This document shows positions 1 through 10,139 of a stretch of DNA of 46,387 nt, piece after piece. Origin of the DNA: Phoronis australis. Lineage: Eukaryota > Phoronida > Phoronidae. Each line of letters opens with the position of its first letter. Position 1 is the first letter of the stretch. Both the position numbers and the translations under genes were made by a program. A model generated the notes under the pieces. The model was not told the DNA's origin and did not search any database. It saw nothing but the letters and a program-made list of their open reading frames with translations. The stretch is taken from positions 64,001 to 110,387 of the forward strand of contig NMRA01000601.1 in NCBI GenBank assembly GCA_002633005.1, read 5' to 3'.

Positions 1-753
1 TTTTTGCGTCATGGTCGGTTCCGTAGCACTAGTGAACCCGAAATTAACATCATTGTGATTTTCTCAATTTTTGGGAATAATTAAAACCCATACTTGGGAA
101 ATGGTGTCCCTGAGCACATTAAAGATACACACAGTTCGCATTGTAATTTAATCATTTTTAACTTTTTTGCATGCCTGTGTTTATTTATTTAACTTTTTTT
201 AAAAGACTGGATGGCCACTTCAGTGAATCCAATGTTGTCTGAGTGGGCTCATTCGGATCTATTTTACATAAAATTAAAATGACTTGTACAATTGAATTGC
301 CAGGGATATTGAAATGAATTAAGTACTATTTAACACAAATAAACAAGTAAAAGGATTGCACGAAAAAATAAGTCAAAAAGAAGTATTTATGCAAATTAAG
401 GTGAATACAGATTGGGGCCAAGAATGCACAAGTTGAGAGCTGCTGTCTGGAACAATATACCAATTCCTAGAAATTCTTTTTCGTGACAGCTATTGCCAGG
501 CTGTTGTAAGTGATAATACCTGTGTAGGCAAATGTTCTTTTGTTGCTGTTAGGTTTAGACCTTCCTGGTACCACACAGCCTGTGACACATTCTCTTGGTC
601 CGTAACTTTGGGAATATCAAAGTGTTTTGAAGATAACTTAGTGCAAGGTTATGTGTTGATTTTTATTTCCAGAGCTCTGTCAAGTCGTACACACCAAAAG
701 ATGGCATCACTCCTTTGTTGAGACGTGTACTTCAGCCGCTGACACCAGGCTCC
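1..753 (+). repeat. First copy of a near-identical duplicated segment (intron plus partial exon), ending at an N
   Basis: Bases 1-753 recur at 1490-2241. By eye I count five substitutions and one 1-base indel, all in the first ~260 bases; the rest looks identical. The copy includes a splice acceptor (AG at 671-672) and the first 81 bases of the exon that is complete at 2161-2271, then stops at the single N at 754. Bases 755-1489 are unrelated to what follows the second copy. Divergence near 1% is at allelic level and the break falls on an N, so two haplotype contigs laid end to end is the simplest explanation. A genuine recent tandem duplication is the alternative. Confidence 0.85.
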
Positions 754-754
754 N
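754..754. other. Single-base assembly gap or ambiguity
   Basis: A lone N lies exactly where the first duplicate copy stops matching the second (after GGCTCC). This suggests a contig join. Confidence 0.8.
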
Positions 755-1489
755 TCAAAAGTACAAATAGTTCTTTCTTATCTCTGTTAAATGTTTAAGT
801 GTGCTTTTGATGGGACTTGAAGAGATGCATGATATGCCAGTCAGTGAACATTTGTGGACCCGAGGTAATTATACTCTACATTATTGATACCCTAATACAA
901 GGGCTTTTTGATGTCGTAATTCACAACATAAAGAAATTTCTGCCGTACATTTACACATACAAATCTACGCGCAATTTTGCTATGAACTCTGAGCTATTCA
1001 TTCACAAATTCTTGGGAATAATTCTGAAACAATAGCAAAGTCCTGTGTAGCACCTTGATACTATGAGCTTTGGAATTTAGAATTATGGTTTCCAAAGTCT
1101 TTGGACAGGCTTGGTCAATTTGTAAATACCGTACTTAAACAGATTAATTTTCTAAAGAAATGGAATTTTTATTTTTAATGCCTGTAAAGATCCGAAACAA
1201 ACCTAGCAAGTCATCAGTTTAAAGTTTATCTGTGATGGTCACATTCACTGGCTGACACTATGTTGTCAAGTGCGAATCCAGGATTTCAGTTAGGGGGGGG
1301 GCAGGGCAGAGTATTAGCCAAGATTTTGCCCGTCAGGCATTCGCACCCCCGGACTGTCAAATGCAATCTGGGAGAATTTTAGGGGGGCATGGCCCCCTTG
1401 GCCCCCCTCTAAGTCCACCACCGGTTGTTAACTTTTATGTAATATGATGTTGATCACGAGATCGAGTAGTCAATTATGCAATAGTTACC
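755..1489. other. Non-coding stretch between the two duplicate copies
   Basis: I see no gene here. The 72-codon open frame at 817-1035 has no splice context or family resemblance. The only recognisable content is a small GC-rich inverted-repeat element at 1267-1423. If the duplication is an assembly artefact, this stretch is probably intron from upstream of the second copy. Confidence 0.5.
1267..1423. mobile_element. Short MITE-like element with GTTGT target duplication (family 1)
   Basis: 157 bp with GC-rich ends: the left end reads GCGAATCCAGG followed by a run of G, and the right end reads CCCCCCTCTAAGTCCACCACCG, its approximate reverse complement. Perfect 5-bp repeats GTTGT flank it at 1262-1266 and 1424-1428. 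The same end design and 5-bp target duplications recur at 13197-13440 and 36618-37308. Ends close to CAGTGGCGGATCTAGG with 5-bp duplications are compatible with a non-autonomous hAT-type DNA element; the superfamily is inferred. Confidence 0.65.
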
Positions 1490-2241
1490 TTTTTGCGTCA
1501 TGGTCGGTTCCGTAGCACTAGTGAACCCGAAATTTACATCATTGTGATTTTCTCAATTTTTGGGAATAATTAAAACCCATACTTGGGAAATGGTGTCCCT
1601 GAGCACATTAAAGGTACACACAGTTCGCATTGTAATTTAATCCTTTTTAACTTTTTTGCATGCCTGTGTTTATTTATTTAACTTTTTTTAAAAGACTGGA
1701 TGGCCACTTCAGTGAATCCAAGGTTGTCTGAGTGGGCTCATTCGGATATATTTACATAAAATTAAAATGACTTGTACAATTGAATTGCCAGGGATATTGA
1801 AATGAATTAAGTACTATTTAACACAAATAAACAAGTAAAAGGATTGCACGAAAAAATAAGTCAAAAAGAAGTATTTATGCAAATTAAGGTGAATACAGAT
1901 TGGGGCCAAGAATGCACAAGTTGAGAGCTGCTGTCTGGAACAATATACCAATTCCTAGAAATTCTTTTTCGTGACAGCTATTGCCAGGCTGTTGTAAGTG
2001 ATAATACCTGTGTAGGCAAATGTTCTTTTGTTGCTGTTAGGTTTAGACCTTCCTGGTACCACACAGCCTGTGACACATTCTCTTGGTCCGTAACTTTGGG
2101 AATATCAAAGTGTTTTGAAGATAACTTAGTGCAAGGTTATGTGTTGATTTTTATTTCCAGAGCTCTGTCAAGTCGTACACACCAAAAGATGGCATCACTC
2201 CTTTGTTGAGACGTGTACTTCAGCCGCTGACACCAGGCTCC
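1490..2241 (+). repeat. Second copy of the duplicated segment, leading into a complete exon
   Basis: Matches 1-753 with very few differences. Here the exon continues past GGCTCC through GCTAGCAGTCAGGG to a proper splice donor, so this copy is the intact one. Confidence 0.85.
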
Positions 2242-2271
2242 GCTAGCAGTCAGGGTGTGAAACGTTTAAAT
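2161..2271 (+). CDS. Internal exon of an unidentified S/T-P-rich protein
   Basis: Begins after the acceptor TTATTTCCAG and ends at the donor AAT|GTAAGT. Its 111 bases give 37 codons in phase 0, starting SSVKSYTPKDGITPLLRRVL and ending SSQGVKRLN. It joins in frame to the exon at 2701. It carries three S/T-P sites (YTP, ITP, LTP), the minimal target of proline-directed kinases. Upstream exons lie outside the window, so the N-terminus and any catalytic domain of this gene are not visible. A truncated duplicate sits at 673-753. Confidence 0.75.
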
Positions 2272-2700
2272 GTAAGTATGTTAAGGAAATCATGGAGCTG
2301 AACCATTAGTTGGAAAAGTTCAGTTAATCTGTGCTCACATCGTTTTGAGTCCCTATGGCTCGGTGTGTTTTATTTATATATTAAGGAATAGAAAGGCAAC
2401 TCATATCTCTCTAACTGGTTTCAGCTGAATTTTTGGCCATCTGTTTTTTTGTGAGTAACACAGGTTTGGTGTGCTCAGTTGACTTTGTGTTGACAGCTCT
2501 GAATTTTGGTGTGTTTATGAAAGTGTTCATTTTCAATCAGAAGTTTTCTTGAATTCCGTCTTTATTGAAGATGAAGGGTCTGAACTTAACAGTCGTAGTT
2601 TTCATAGATTTTGAAATTTTTGATTTAATTGTAATAAAGATGCACTTGACTTTAAATTTAAATACGGCTGTAAATGAATTTAAAATGTTTATTACACCAG

Positions 2701-3715
2701 GGAACCCCACTTCTACCTGGCTCTGAGCTCCTAGGCAAGGAACTAGATCGCACACCGCCACGATCCAACGTAAAAACACCGGGACAGAAGGAGCGCGTCC
2801 AGAGCCCTCTGTCCATCACTCCTGAAGTTATCTACCAGGAGAAAAAGCCATGTGGACTCCCATCCGGTGCATCCCCTGTAATGTCTGTTTACAACATCAT
2901 GCACCAGGGTGTGTCCAGCAGCGAAAATCAACCAGATAACGATGAGAGCTCTTGTAGCGATTCGACAACAGTCAGTGGCAAAAGCAGTGACACCTATTGT
3001 GAGAATGAAATATTCACAACGACAGAATTGTCTTGTATGAGCTGTTCCCCTTCCACCCTTTGTTCACAGTCTGTCGAAGTCGAAAATGTCGCTTGCCCAA
3101 CGCATGAGAATGAATCACAAGCCATTCAAGGTGGGGAGTTATCACGTGACGACACTTTTAATTCAGAGAAGCGTGACGGCGTGGATGGTGTGTTAAGTGC
3201 CATTCAGAACGAAAATTGTGCGGAAGCTGAAACTTCATTACCGGCAGTTACCAATGTTTGTTCTGCAGAGAATGTCAAAGAGACTGAAATCTTATCTCCA
3301 GAAAACAAGAACAGTGTGACGGACAACCCTGTGACTGGAGATTTAGCACACAGCAGTGCACTAAACGAGAATGCTGTTGCACCAATTGAAACCAGTCCAC
3401 TGTCTCCAGCTAATAGTACTCTAGGTGAGACCCCTGCAGTCGTCACTGGTGTCTCTCCAGCCTCGTTTACCACCGGTGTGCTTAAGGGACCTAGTGTTTC
3501 CCCCTCTGATTCAACTCCTCCATCAGCGAGCTGCGATGGTGCGTTGGCTGATTCTTTAACCACACCGCAGGCACTGACCAATGTCAGCGTCAACAGTGCT
3601 GTTAGTCCAGTAATGGAGGAGGTAGCGACTAAACTGGACTTTGAGACGTCTGGGAGCTCCTGGAGGTTTGCAGGCTCTGGCGGTAACATACCAACAGGGC
3701 AGCAAGTACAGACAG
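2701..3715 (+). CDS. Large disordered exon of the same S/T-P-rich protein
   Basis: Starts after the acceptor ATTACACCAG and ends ACAG|GTGGGT in phase 1, an open frame of 338 codons. It begins GTPLLPGSELLGKELDRTPP and continues through VKTPGQ and SPLSITPEV, which makes a cluster of S/T-P sites with the preceding exon. The rest is rich in S, T, E, N, D and P without obvious globular domains, as in a regulated scaffold or mitotic-type phosphoprotein. I do not recognise the family. The open antisense frame at 3204-3689 is a shadow of this exon. Exon length and codon quality make this the clearest coding block on the plus strand. Confidence 0.8.
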
Positions 3716-4262
3716 GTGGGTTGATTGCGTAATGTTAACTTACTCCTTTCCAGAATCTACCAGCTGCAGAAGATACACTGGGGAGAGGTTATGGGGTCTA
3801 AGCAACATAATTAACGAACTCTGTTCCAAAAACGCTTTCGTCTGTCAGTTTTGCAGAAAGATTGAATGAGTGACCCAAATCTTAGACATGCCATTGATCA
3901 GTGCTACGATTGGCGCTCAGGGGCTCTGGGTATACATGAGGCTACAGCCATTCTCAACCGATGAGTCAATTTGTTTCACTATATAACTTTCGTTGAGACT
4001 TTATTAATGCAGTGGTGTAATAAAAAGTCATATAAATCACACAGAGTGAGGGTCAAACAAGTGGAAACAAACGCGCCATCTTTGCTTCGTGTTTTTGATT
4101 GGACCCCTGTTTTGTTTTTAAAACGAAGAATTGTCAGTCCTTATTACACAATGACACGAGCTACTGAATAGAATTTTATTCGAGTTTGAGTTTTCACCGC
4201 GGCCTAATTATGGTAGCATGTATCTTTAGGGATGACCTAATTGACCTTTGATCTGTTATTAG

Positions 4263-4399
4263 GTCTGGGTGGTGTCCATGGTGATTTCAACTCTCCAGCT
4301 GTTAGTCATCAGCCCTCAGTAGTTACCAATGTTGGAAATAATGACAGTGACCGTAATTATGAGGCGAGACTGAAACATGCAGAAATCGTCACTGTTCAG
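4263..4399 (+). CDS. Internal exon of the S/T-P-rich protein
   Basis: 137 bases after the acceptor CTGTTATTAG; the donor is CAG|GTAAGG. It takes the single leftover base of the previous exon (phase 1) and ends in phase 0, encoding GLGGVHGDFNSPAVSHQPSV, then a stretch rich in N, D and E ending EIVTVQ. The phase match on both sides supports it as a real exon although it is short and disordered. Confidence 0.65.
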
Positions 4400-5439
4400 G
4401 TAAGGCCTTCTATATCACGGCAGTGTTTCATTGTTGTAGTCATTTTACACTCGTTTGTGTCAGAGTTCATTTACACGGCTTGGAATTTTCCTCTTTCAAA
4501 AGGATTTCCTCTTAGTTTTAATTTCCTCTTATTTGATTTCCAGTTCCCTTTTTTTGTCTCTTTTTATCATTACTTTGCCTTTATTCATGCAAAAACGTTT
4601 ATTTGAGTTAAATTTTACTACACAAAAAATATTTCTATCACAAAAGCCTATTTATTTGGGGAACGATACGTCATCTGGAAAACTTTTCTCTTTTTTGTCA
4701 TTGGTCATCCCAAGCCCTGTTTTACCAGGGTGCATAATTTGTAGTAGATGCAGTGATCTTGTCAGTTGTTGTATGGAAATTGAAGAGTTGTAGCCTGTTT
4801 TAAGAAAACTAACAAAAATTTGGTCTTACGCTACTCACAACTATTTCTGAAAAACAATTGCATCTCATTTGCTAAGTCTATGTAAATAAACTCATCCTAG
4901 GGTCTGATTTGGCGAGTGCCAGCTGCCATTTTGCAAGTTGAAATTGCCGTTGGTGACCTGAGCTTGAGGCTTTCTCGCAAAACTCGGCTTAGTTTTCCGT
5001 TGCTCAACTCGCCAAACGCAACCTTTTCCCCCGACAATGCCATTCTCATCTGTGTAGAACCACGTCAGCAGGGTCAACTAACACTCACTAACAGAGCAGT
5101 AACAAAAACAACGAAAATCACTCAGTGCCTGTCAACCATTGTCGCCTTCTGCCGATCTTGTCTAAACTACAGGCACTCAAAAAATAACGCTGAGAATTGT
5201 GATCCCGACACAGCAAACTAAGCTGGGTGGGTTGCAATCAATATATCATTCTTCTCTAGCCCAACTCATATCAGACACGTTAAGCTTCCTAACCTATTGA
5301 AAACCAGGTGAATCAATACAACGCATTTTTTCTATCTCTGCGAAAGTAGAGTAGAATTCAGGATATAATCATTGATCATTTCCATTTGATCAGTTGCTGT
5401 AATGCACTAAGAATAATCACCAAATCCATTTCCTTCCAG

Positions 5440-5560
5440 GATAAACAGCCAGTTGCTCTTGAAGTGAAGATGCGTGTATCCTTGGAAGATCACGTTGAGG
5501 AGAGACCTGTCAAGACTGTCTGTGACCGTGGTCCAGATACATCTAGTGAGCAACAGCAGA
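5440..5560 (+). CDS. Internal exon of the S/T-P-rich protein
   Basis: Starts after the acceptor CCTTCCAG in phase 0 and ends at A|GTATGT in phase 1. It encodes 40 codons beginning DKQPVALEVKMRVSLEDHVE and ending SSEQQQ. The alternating hydrophobic/acidic opening could form a strand or short helix; no domain is recognised. The phase-1 exit matches the entry phase of the exon at 7095. Confidence 0.6.
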
Positions 5561-5894
5561 GTATGTTTATTCTGTACTTATGTGACTATACTGCCTTGGG
5601 ATACAGTAACTCTTCTATGGATGTGACAAAACTATAGAAATTACCGTTTTCAGTGGCACATGCCAGGAATATATATGGGGTGCTAATAATTAGAATATTA
5701 TTTGTGTAAATTAAGGAGTGCTATTAGATAAAATGTCCACACGTGATATAAATACAACTTGTCTAAACGAAAATTTGCTGCAAACACACGCATGACATAA
5801 AAAATATGGAAGAAAGTTTAAAGTTAACCACATGCAGCGTTACCTTTGACAGTCATTGTTTTGGTTCATGTTATGGTGTGTGACATCCCAAATT

Positions 5895-6345
5895 ACCCAC
5901 AATCCATTAGTCCAAAAGCCCATTAGTCCAAAAGCCCAATATTCCAAGTAACCCAGCCCATTAGTTCGAAAGTTCAGTTGTCTGAAGAATTCCGTTTCTC
6001 CGACAGCCCAATGGTCCAGAGACCCATTCATCCCAAAATAAACCATTCGTCATTTGACAACCCATTTGAGCTGTTGGACAAATGGATATTTTTTCGGCCA
6101 AATGAGCCTTCGGACTGATGGGTAAATTTCTGCACAAGTGGTCTTTCGGACAAATTGGCTGTCATACCAATTGGTATTTTTCAATAAATGGGTTGTCAGA
6201 CAAATGGGGTGTTGGACCAATGGGTAAATCTTTGGAGTAATTGATCATCTGACAAATTTGCTGTCGTACTAATTCGTATTTTTTTGACAAATGGGTCATC
6301 AGACAATTGGACTGTTGGACCAATGGGCTATCAGAAAGTTGGGCT
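5895..6345. repeat. Degenerate tandem array with units that flip strand part way along
   Basis: The left part repeats imperfect units like CCCATTAGTCCAAAAG. From about 6065 the units become the reverse complement sense, like GGACAAATGGGCTGTTGGAC. Units are roughly 15-20 bp and diverged. The two halves are complementary and could fold as a long imperfect hairpin in DNA or in the intron RNA. It lies in the intron between exons 5440-5560 and 7095-7231. Translated frames across it are low-complexity and not taken as genes. Confidence 0.7.
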
Positions 6346-7094
6346 GTAACCATGTTGGGGTGGAATGAACCTTTCGTTTTCATTCTCAACATGGTGAGTT
6401 AGCAGCTGCTCTAATTTCATTATAAGACAGTGAACTGCGGTTTGACTTCATTAGCATTGTGAGTCTTTTAACAAATACAAACTGAAGCCTTAAGAATTAT
6501 TTTGATTTTCACCATGTTTGCTCTTAAGTGTTTTTTGAATGAATGAGTTCTTTTGTTGTTAAAAAGGTTCGGAGTTTATTCCGACTGAAATTTTTGATGT
6601 GGTGTGATATTTACCTGTGTGATGTCACTGGTTCCTCAAAAATGTGCAGTTTTGTCAAAAATAAGGAAGTTTTGCCATAAGCAGCGGTGCTGTTAACTGC
6701 GACAAATCTTCAAATATTTTGAAGAAAAATAATTGCTAAAATTTTCATTATCTTTTTCAAGAATCTGACTGCTAATACTCTGCTAGTGATAAATCAAGTA
6801 TTTATCAAGTGTTGTTATGTAGTGGCTGTGCAATACATTAATCTTTCTCCGAATGAGATAGAATTTTGTCAATAATTATTTCTGTTGAAAACATTAAAGA
6901 AAGACAATCTTACTTGCATGCCTTATTGTGTGCTTAGTCTGTGAAAAATACAGTAAATTAGCATCTTGTTTCACATGACATTTCAAACATAACTTTCAAC
7001 TCTGTTGTCAGTGTACAAACAAGTTTGCCTTCTGACTTCTATGTTTACCTACACAGGGTGCCTTGCTGTATTTGCTGCATTTTTCGTATTGCAG

Positions 7095-7231
7095 GTTTGC
7101 CCAGCTGCAGTGGTGGCAAGTCAAAACCCGCTTCGAAGGTACAGCGATTTTTCCACAGACTTGGTAAAGTGTTTAGCCGAGGAAAAGGCAAAATGAAAAG
7201 CAGTAAGGGAACGAAAAAACATAAGCTTTGA
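7095..7231 (+). CDS. Terminal coding exon, very basic C-terminus of the S/T-P-rich protein
   Basis: Begins after TATTGCAG; the leftover A of the previous exon plus GT makes serine, then the frame reads LPSCSGGKSKPASKVQRFFH and ends with a lysine-rich tail KKHKL before TGA. About one third of the last 44 residues are K or R, which suggests a nuclear localisation, nucleic-acid-binding or acidic-membrane-binding tail. The acceptor, the frame and a stop followed by a long AT-rich 3'UTR support the terminal exon call. Together the visible exons give about 505 residues of C-terminal sequence. Confidence 0.7.
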
Positions 7232-8670
7232 AGGTGTAGGTTCACCCACTGATTCAGATCTAGTAGATGCTTGATGTATTTTTGGTGCTAAGAATTGATG
7301 AATTGTTTTAAAATTAAGGCTTCTGTACCACAAGTGCACCCGGGTCCCCCCAACCCCTTGAGTAAGGAAAGCAACGTTGCTGGCATGTTATATTTTTGTG
7401 GTTACGTAACAAAATAGTTTACTTTGGAAATTGTTTTTGGTCGCCTTCATGTCATTCTGCATCTGCCGCGGTGTAGTATTGTGCAAGTTGAAATTAAATA
7501 GTACCCGAGCAGTGTGTGAGAAGTCTTAGTTCAGTGTAAGCATTGTAATGTGGACTGAAGGCATGTTTGTTTGAAACAAGTAGTTTTAATGTTTAACATT
7601 CTGTCTTTTATGAATTACCGAAAGAAATGATTGATGTAAAGTCCCAGTTATTGTTGTGCACATGAGCAATCAGTAGTAATAATTGATAGTTGAGGCATAA
7701 TTCTCAAGTATTACCCACTTCTTATGCTCTTTGCCGTGTTTGGAGGAGGCAGTGTGGCTCGGCTCGGTCTTACTGGTGAACGTATGCAAAGGAGTGAATC
7801 TGAATATAATGCGAAAACAATTTCTGGTACTATATTAATTACTCCATGTTAATATTTACTTCTCAATTGGCTCCATTTTGATTTTAAAACTGCATTTCAC
7901 CCTGTTTAGATGGATAAAAAGCAAATTAGACCTTTAGTTTAATGAAGCAAGTCTCATGACATTCTTTACTGTTATTATTATTCTATTATCATTTCCAAAA
8001 ATCATGAGACTCAAGAAAATGCTTCAGTTTTTGGGGCGTCGGCGAACTCTGAAATGAAGCATGTAAATATTGCCTGTTAATGGAATTAGGATACTATTGC
8101 CATAAGGAATATTATAGACTGATTTTGTGAGACAGGTCTATTTGTTTTTCTTCTTTTTGCCAACTAAACAAGGCTAAAAACTGTTGGGTCTTTGTGATAA
8201 TGGTTGGAATAATTGGTGTTACCTTTCCAGTTAAATCCCAGTTTGAACATATAAAGTAGTGCCTGCTTGCGTAGACCCTGTGGAGGTAATGTTATGTATG
8301 AGAATGGCAACGTCGCACCAATTCAGGACACAATAATTTTTAACGTAAAGGGGCTTCAAATAAATAAATGCTTCATAATTATGTTGCCATAGCTACCATC
8401 AGACAAATGTTCTGAGTAGTTTCGGTGTGCATTTACAACAAAGTTAGAAACTTGCGAATAATAAAAAGTGAATTTGGCTGTTGTTTTTGTTCGAAGTTTG
8501 TAAGATTTTACGGTATACATTTGTGGCCATAATCTGCTTAACACTTTGTAGCTTTAAGCTTTTAGCGCGTGATATGCAATATTATATGCAAGTACCATTG
8601 TGGAGAATTTGAATGTTGTTGTAGTTTAAAAATACTTTGAAGATTCAATAAATACCTTGTCAAAACAGGA
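7232..8670 (+). other. Probable 3'UTR of the S/T-P-rich gene, with poly(A) signal
   Basis: No coding sequence is recognised. An AATAAA hexamer near 8647 (GATTCAATAAATACC) is a plausible cleavage signal, giving a 3'UTR of about 1.4 kb. Earlier weak signals could shorten it. Confidence 0.5.
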
Positions 8671-9714
8671 GGCTCATTTCTTTTTGTTTCACAACATTTT
8701 TAAGCTTGAAACGTGCTATGGTATATTATTTTCTCAGACAAGTTCTAAGTTGTCTAAAGTTAGGAAATCATAGAGTAGATTTTAGGAATACCAAACACAA
8801 AGCTTTACCAATGACAGATTTTAAGAGTGTTTGAGGTGTTAGATTCAATCGTGTGTATCAAAATACATTATTCAGAACTCAAAAAACACCACTAAAGCAA
8901 AAAATTAATGTATTCCACTTCCAGCATAAAAATCAATTTCAGCACTTTTGTTGTCCCAAATTCAGAAAACTGGCATAAATTGAAAAACTTGTAAAGTGGG
9001 TTTGTGGGGTCTGTTTCGTGTAACTTATTCAGTTGGTTGGACTGTTGAAGTGACATTGCCCTGTTACACATCTCTTTGCTCTGGTTGAAGTTTTCTAGGG
9101 GAAAGATTAAAATTTTATGTAAACCAACTCCACCACGAATCGGTGATATTCATTTTCTTATACTGACTGCCAATAAGCAGCTTTCAAACAGGTTTGATAC
9201 TCTCTTGTCAACATCACGGAAATTCTGGTTTAAAATTTTTTAGCTTTTCAAATGATTGGGTGCTCTTTTTCGTCTAATTTACATTCTGAGTTTTCACCAT
9301 AACATACATAAAAGCTTAAAACCACAGTTGCTATGAGGGTTGGGATGACGACAACAAGGGGGTTGGTTTGCGAAGTCAAATTGGTTTGTGCCCCCCCCCA
9401 ATATTTTTTTCCTTCGTACGGGCCTGTGTATTATGAGCTTGAGGTCAGGTCAGTTGACGCGTTTTGTGTTAAATCCAGAAGACACGGGGATCATGTTACA
9501 GTAGCTCCACCTTTTGTTCCGGAGGAAATCGACATATTTTCCACCCTACAGCCATATTGCCTCAAGGGCAGGAATGCTGTCACCTTTGCAAGCCAATCAG
9601 CGGGTCATAAAAAGGCAACATACCCTGAAATGGGGAAGTTACTTCTGACCTTGGTAAACAAGTTTTAAGAGCAGTGAGTGGGTCTAAGCAACAAAAACAG
9701 CCGAAAATGTTGTG
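8671..9714. other. Spacer between two tail-to-tail genes
   Basis: Lies between the plus-strand poly(A) signal near 8.65 kb and the minus-strand poly(A) signals near 9.73 kb. The 111-codon frame at 9333-9668 crosses a poly-C tract and shows no family resemblance. The words CCTTCGTACGGGCCTG after that tract resemble the end of a GC-rich mobile element, but no partner end was found. Confidence 0.4.
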
Positions 9715-9721
9715 AATGTAA

Positions 9722-9740
9722 TTTTATTAAGCTTTATTCA
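9722..9740 (-). terminator. Tandem poly(A) signals for the distal transgelin-like transcript
   Basis: Read on the minus strand, AATAAAGCTTAATAAAATT supplies two overlapping-range AATAAA hexamers about 350 bases downstream of the stop codon at 10086. This supports exon 4B as a true alternative last exon. Confidence 0.6.
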
Positions 9741-10085
9741 AGTATAAAAAGGCAGTGACTGGCAAATATTAAAAGAACACGTTAGTATAGCCTTAATCAT
9801 GTCTTCGACAACTTCGAAGTAAGACAAACTTTGGATTTAACATCTTCCTTACTAAATGTCAACATGTTAGGTTTAGGTTTGGCTCTACATAATATCTATC
9901 CATCCCATAATTTAAGAGCACAGATACAGTAAATTTTCTCTCTAGATTATCCAGCGTGGAAAAACTAAATGCAGACATTGATGATAAAAAGTTCGAAAAT
10001 TGAGTTTCATGAGTGTTCACATAGACCATATCAAAATGCATATGTTTGACATTGATGTTAATTTGTTGTGCTCTCTCGAAAGCAT

Positions 10086-10139
10086 TTACAGCGGGTTGAT
10101 TGGTCTCAGAATGGGAACTCCGGCATTCTTTCTCTGGCA
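10086..10139 (-). CDS. TAGLN: Exon 4B: truncated alternative last exon of the transgelin-like gene
   Basis: After the acceptor ATATTTTTCAG the phase-0 frame reads CQRKNAGVPILRPINPL then TAA. It resembles the start of exon 4A (AQKNKFAGPVLGPK) but lacks the calponin-like repeat that follows there. It pairs in phase with exon 3B and is followed about 350 bases on by tandem poly(A) signals. It would give a CH-domain protein with a short tail. A chance frame is possible given only 17 codons, but acceptor, phase, residue similarity and poly(A) signals agree. Confidence 0.6.
   Translation of the reverse strand, partial: CQRKNAGVPILRPINPL

Noticed and set aside
3204-3689. 161-codon minus-strand ORF
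   Set aside because: Exact antisense shadow of the large plus-strand exon 2701-3715; no splice or family support.
9333-9668. 111-codon plus ORF between the two genes
   Set aside because: Crosses a poly-C tract, with no family resemblance or splice context.
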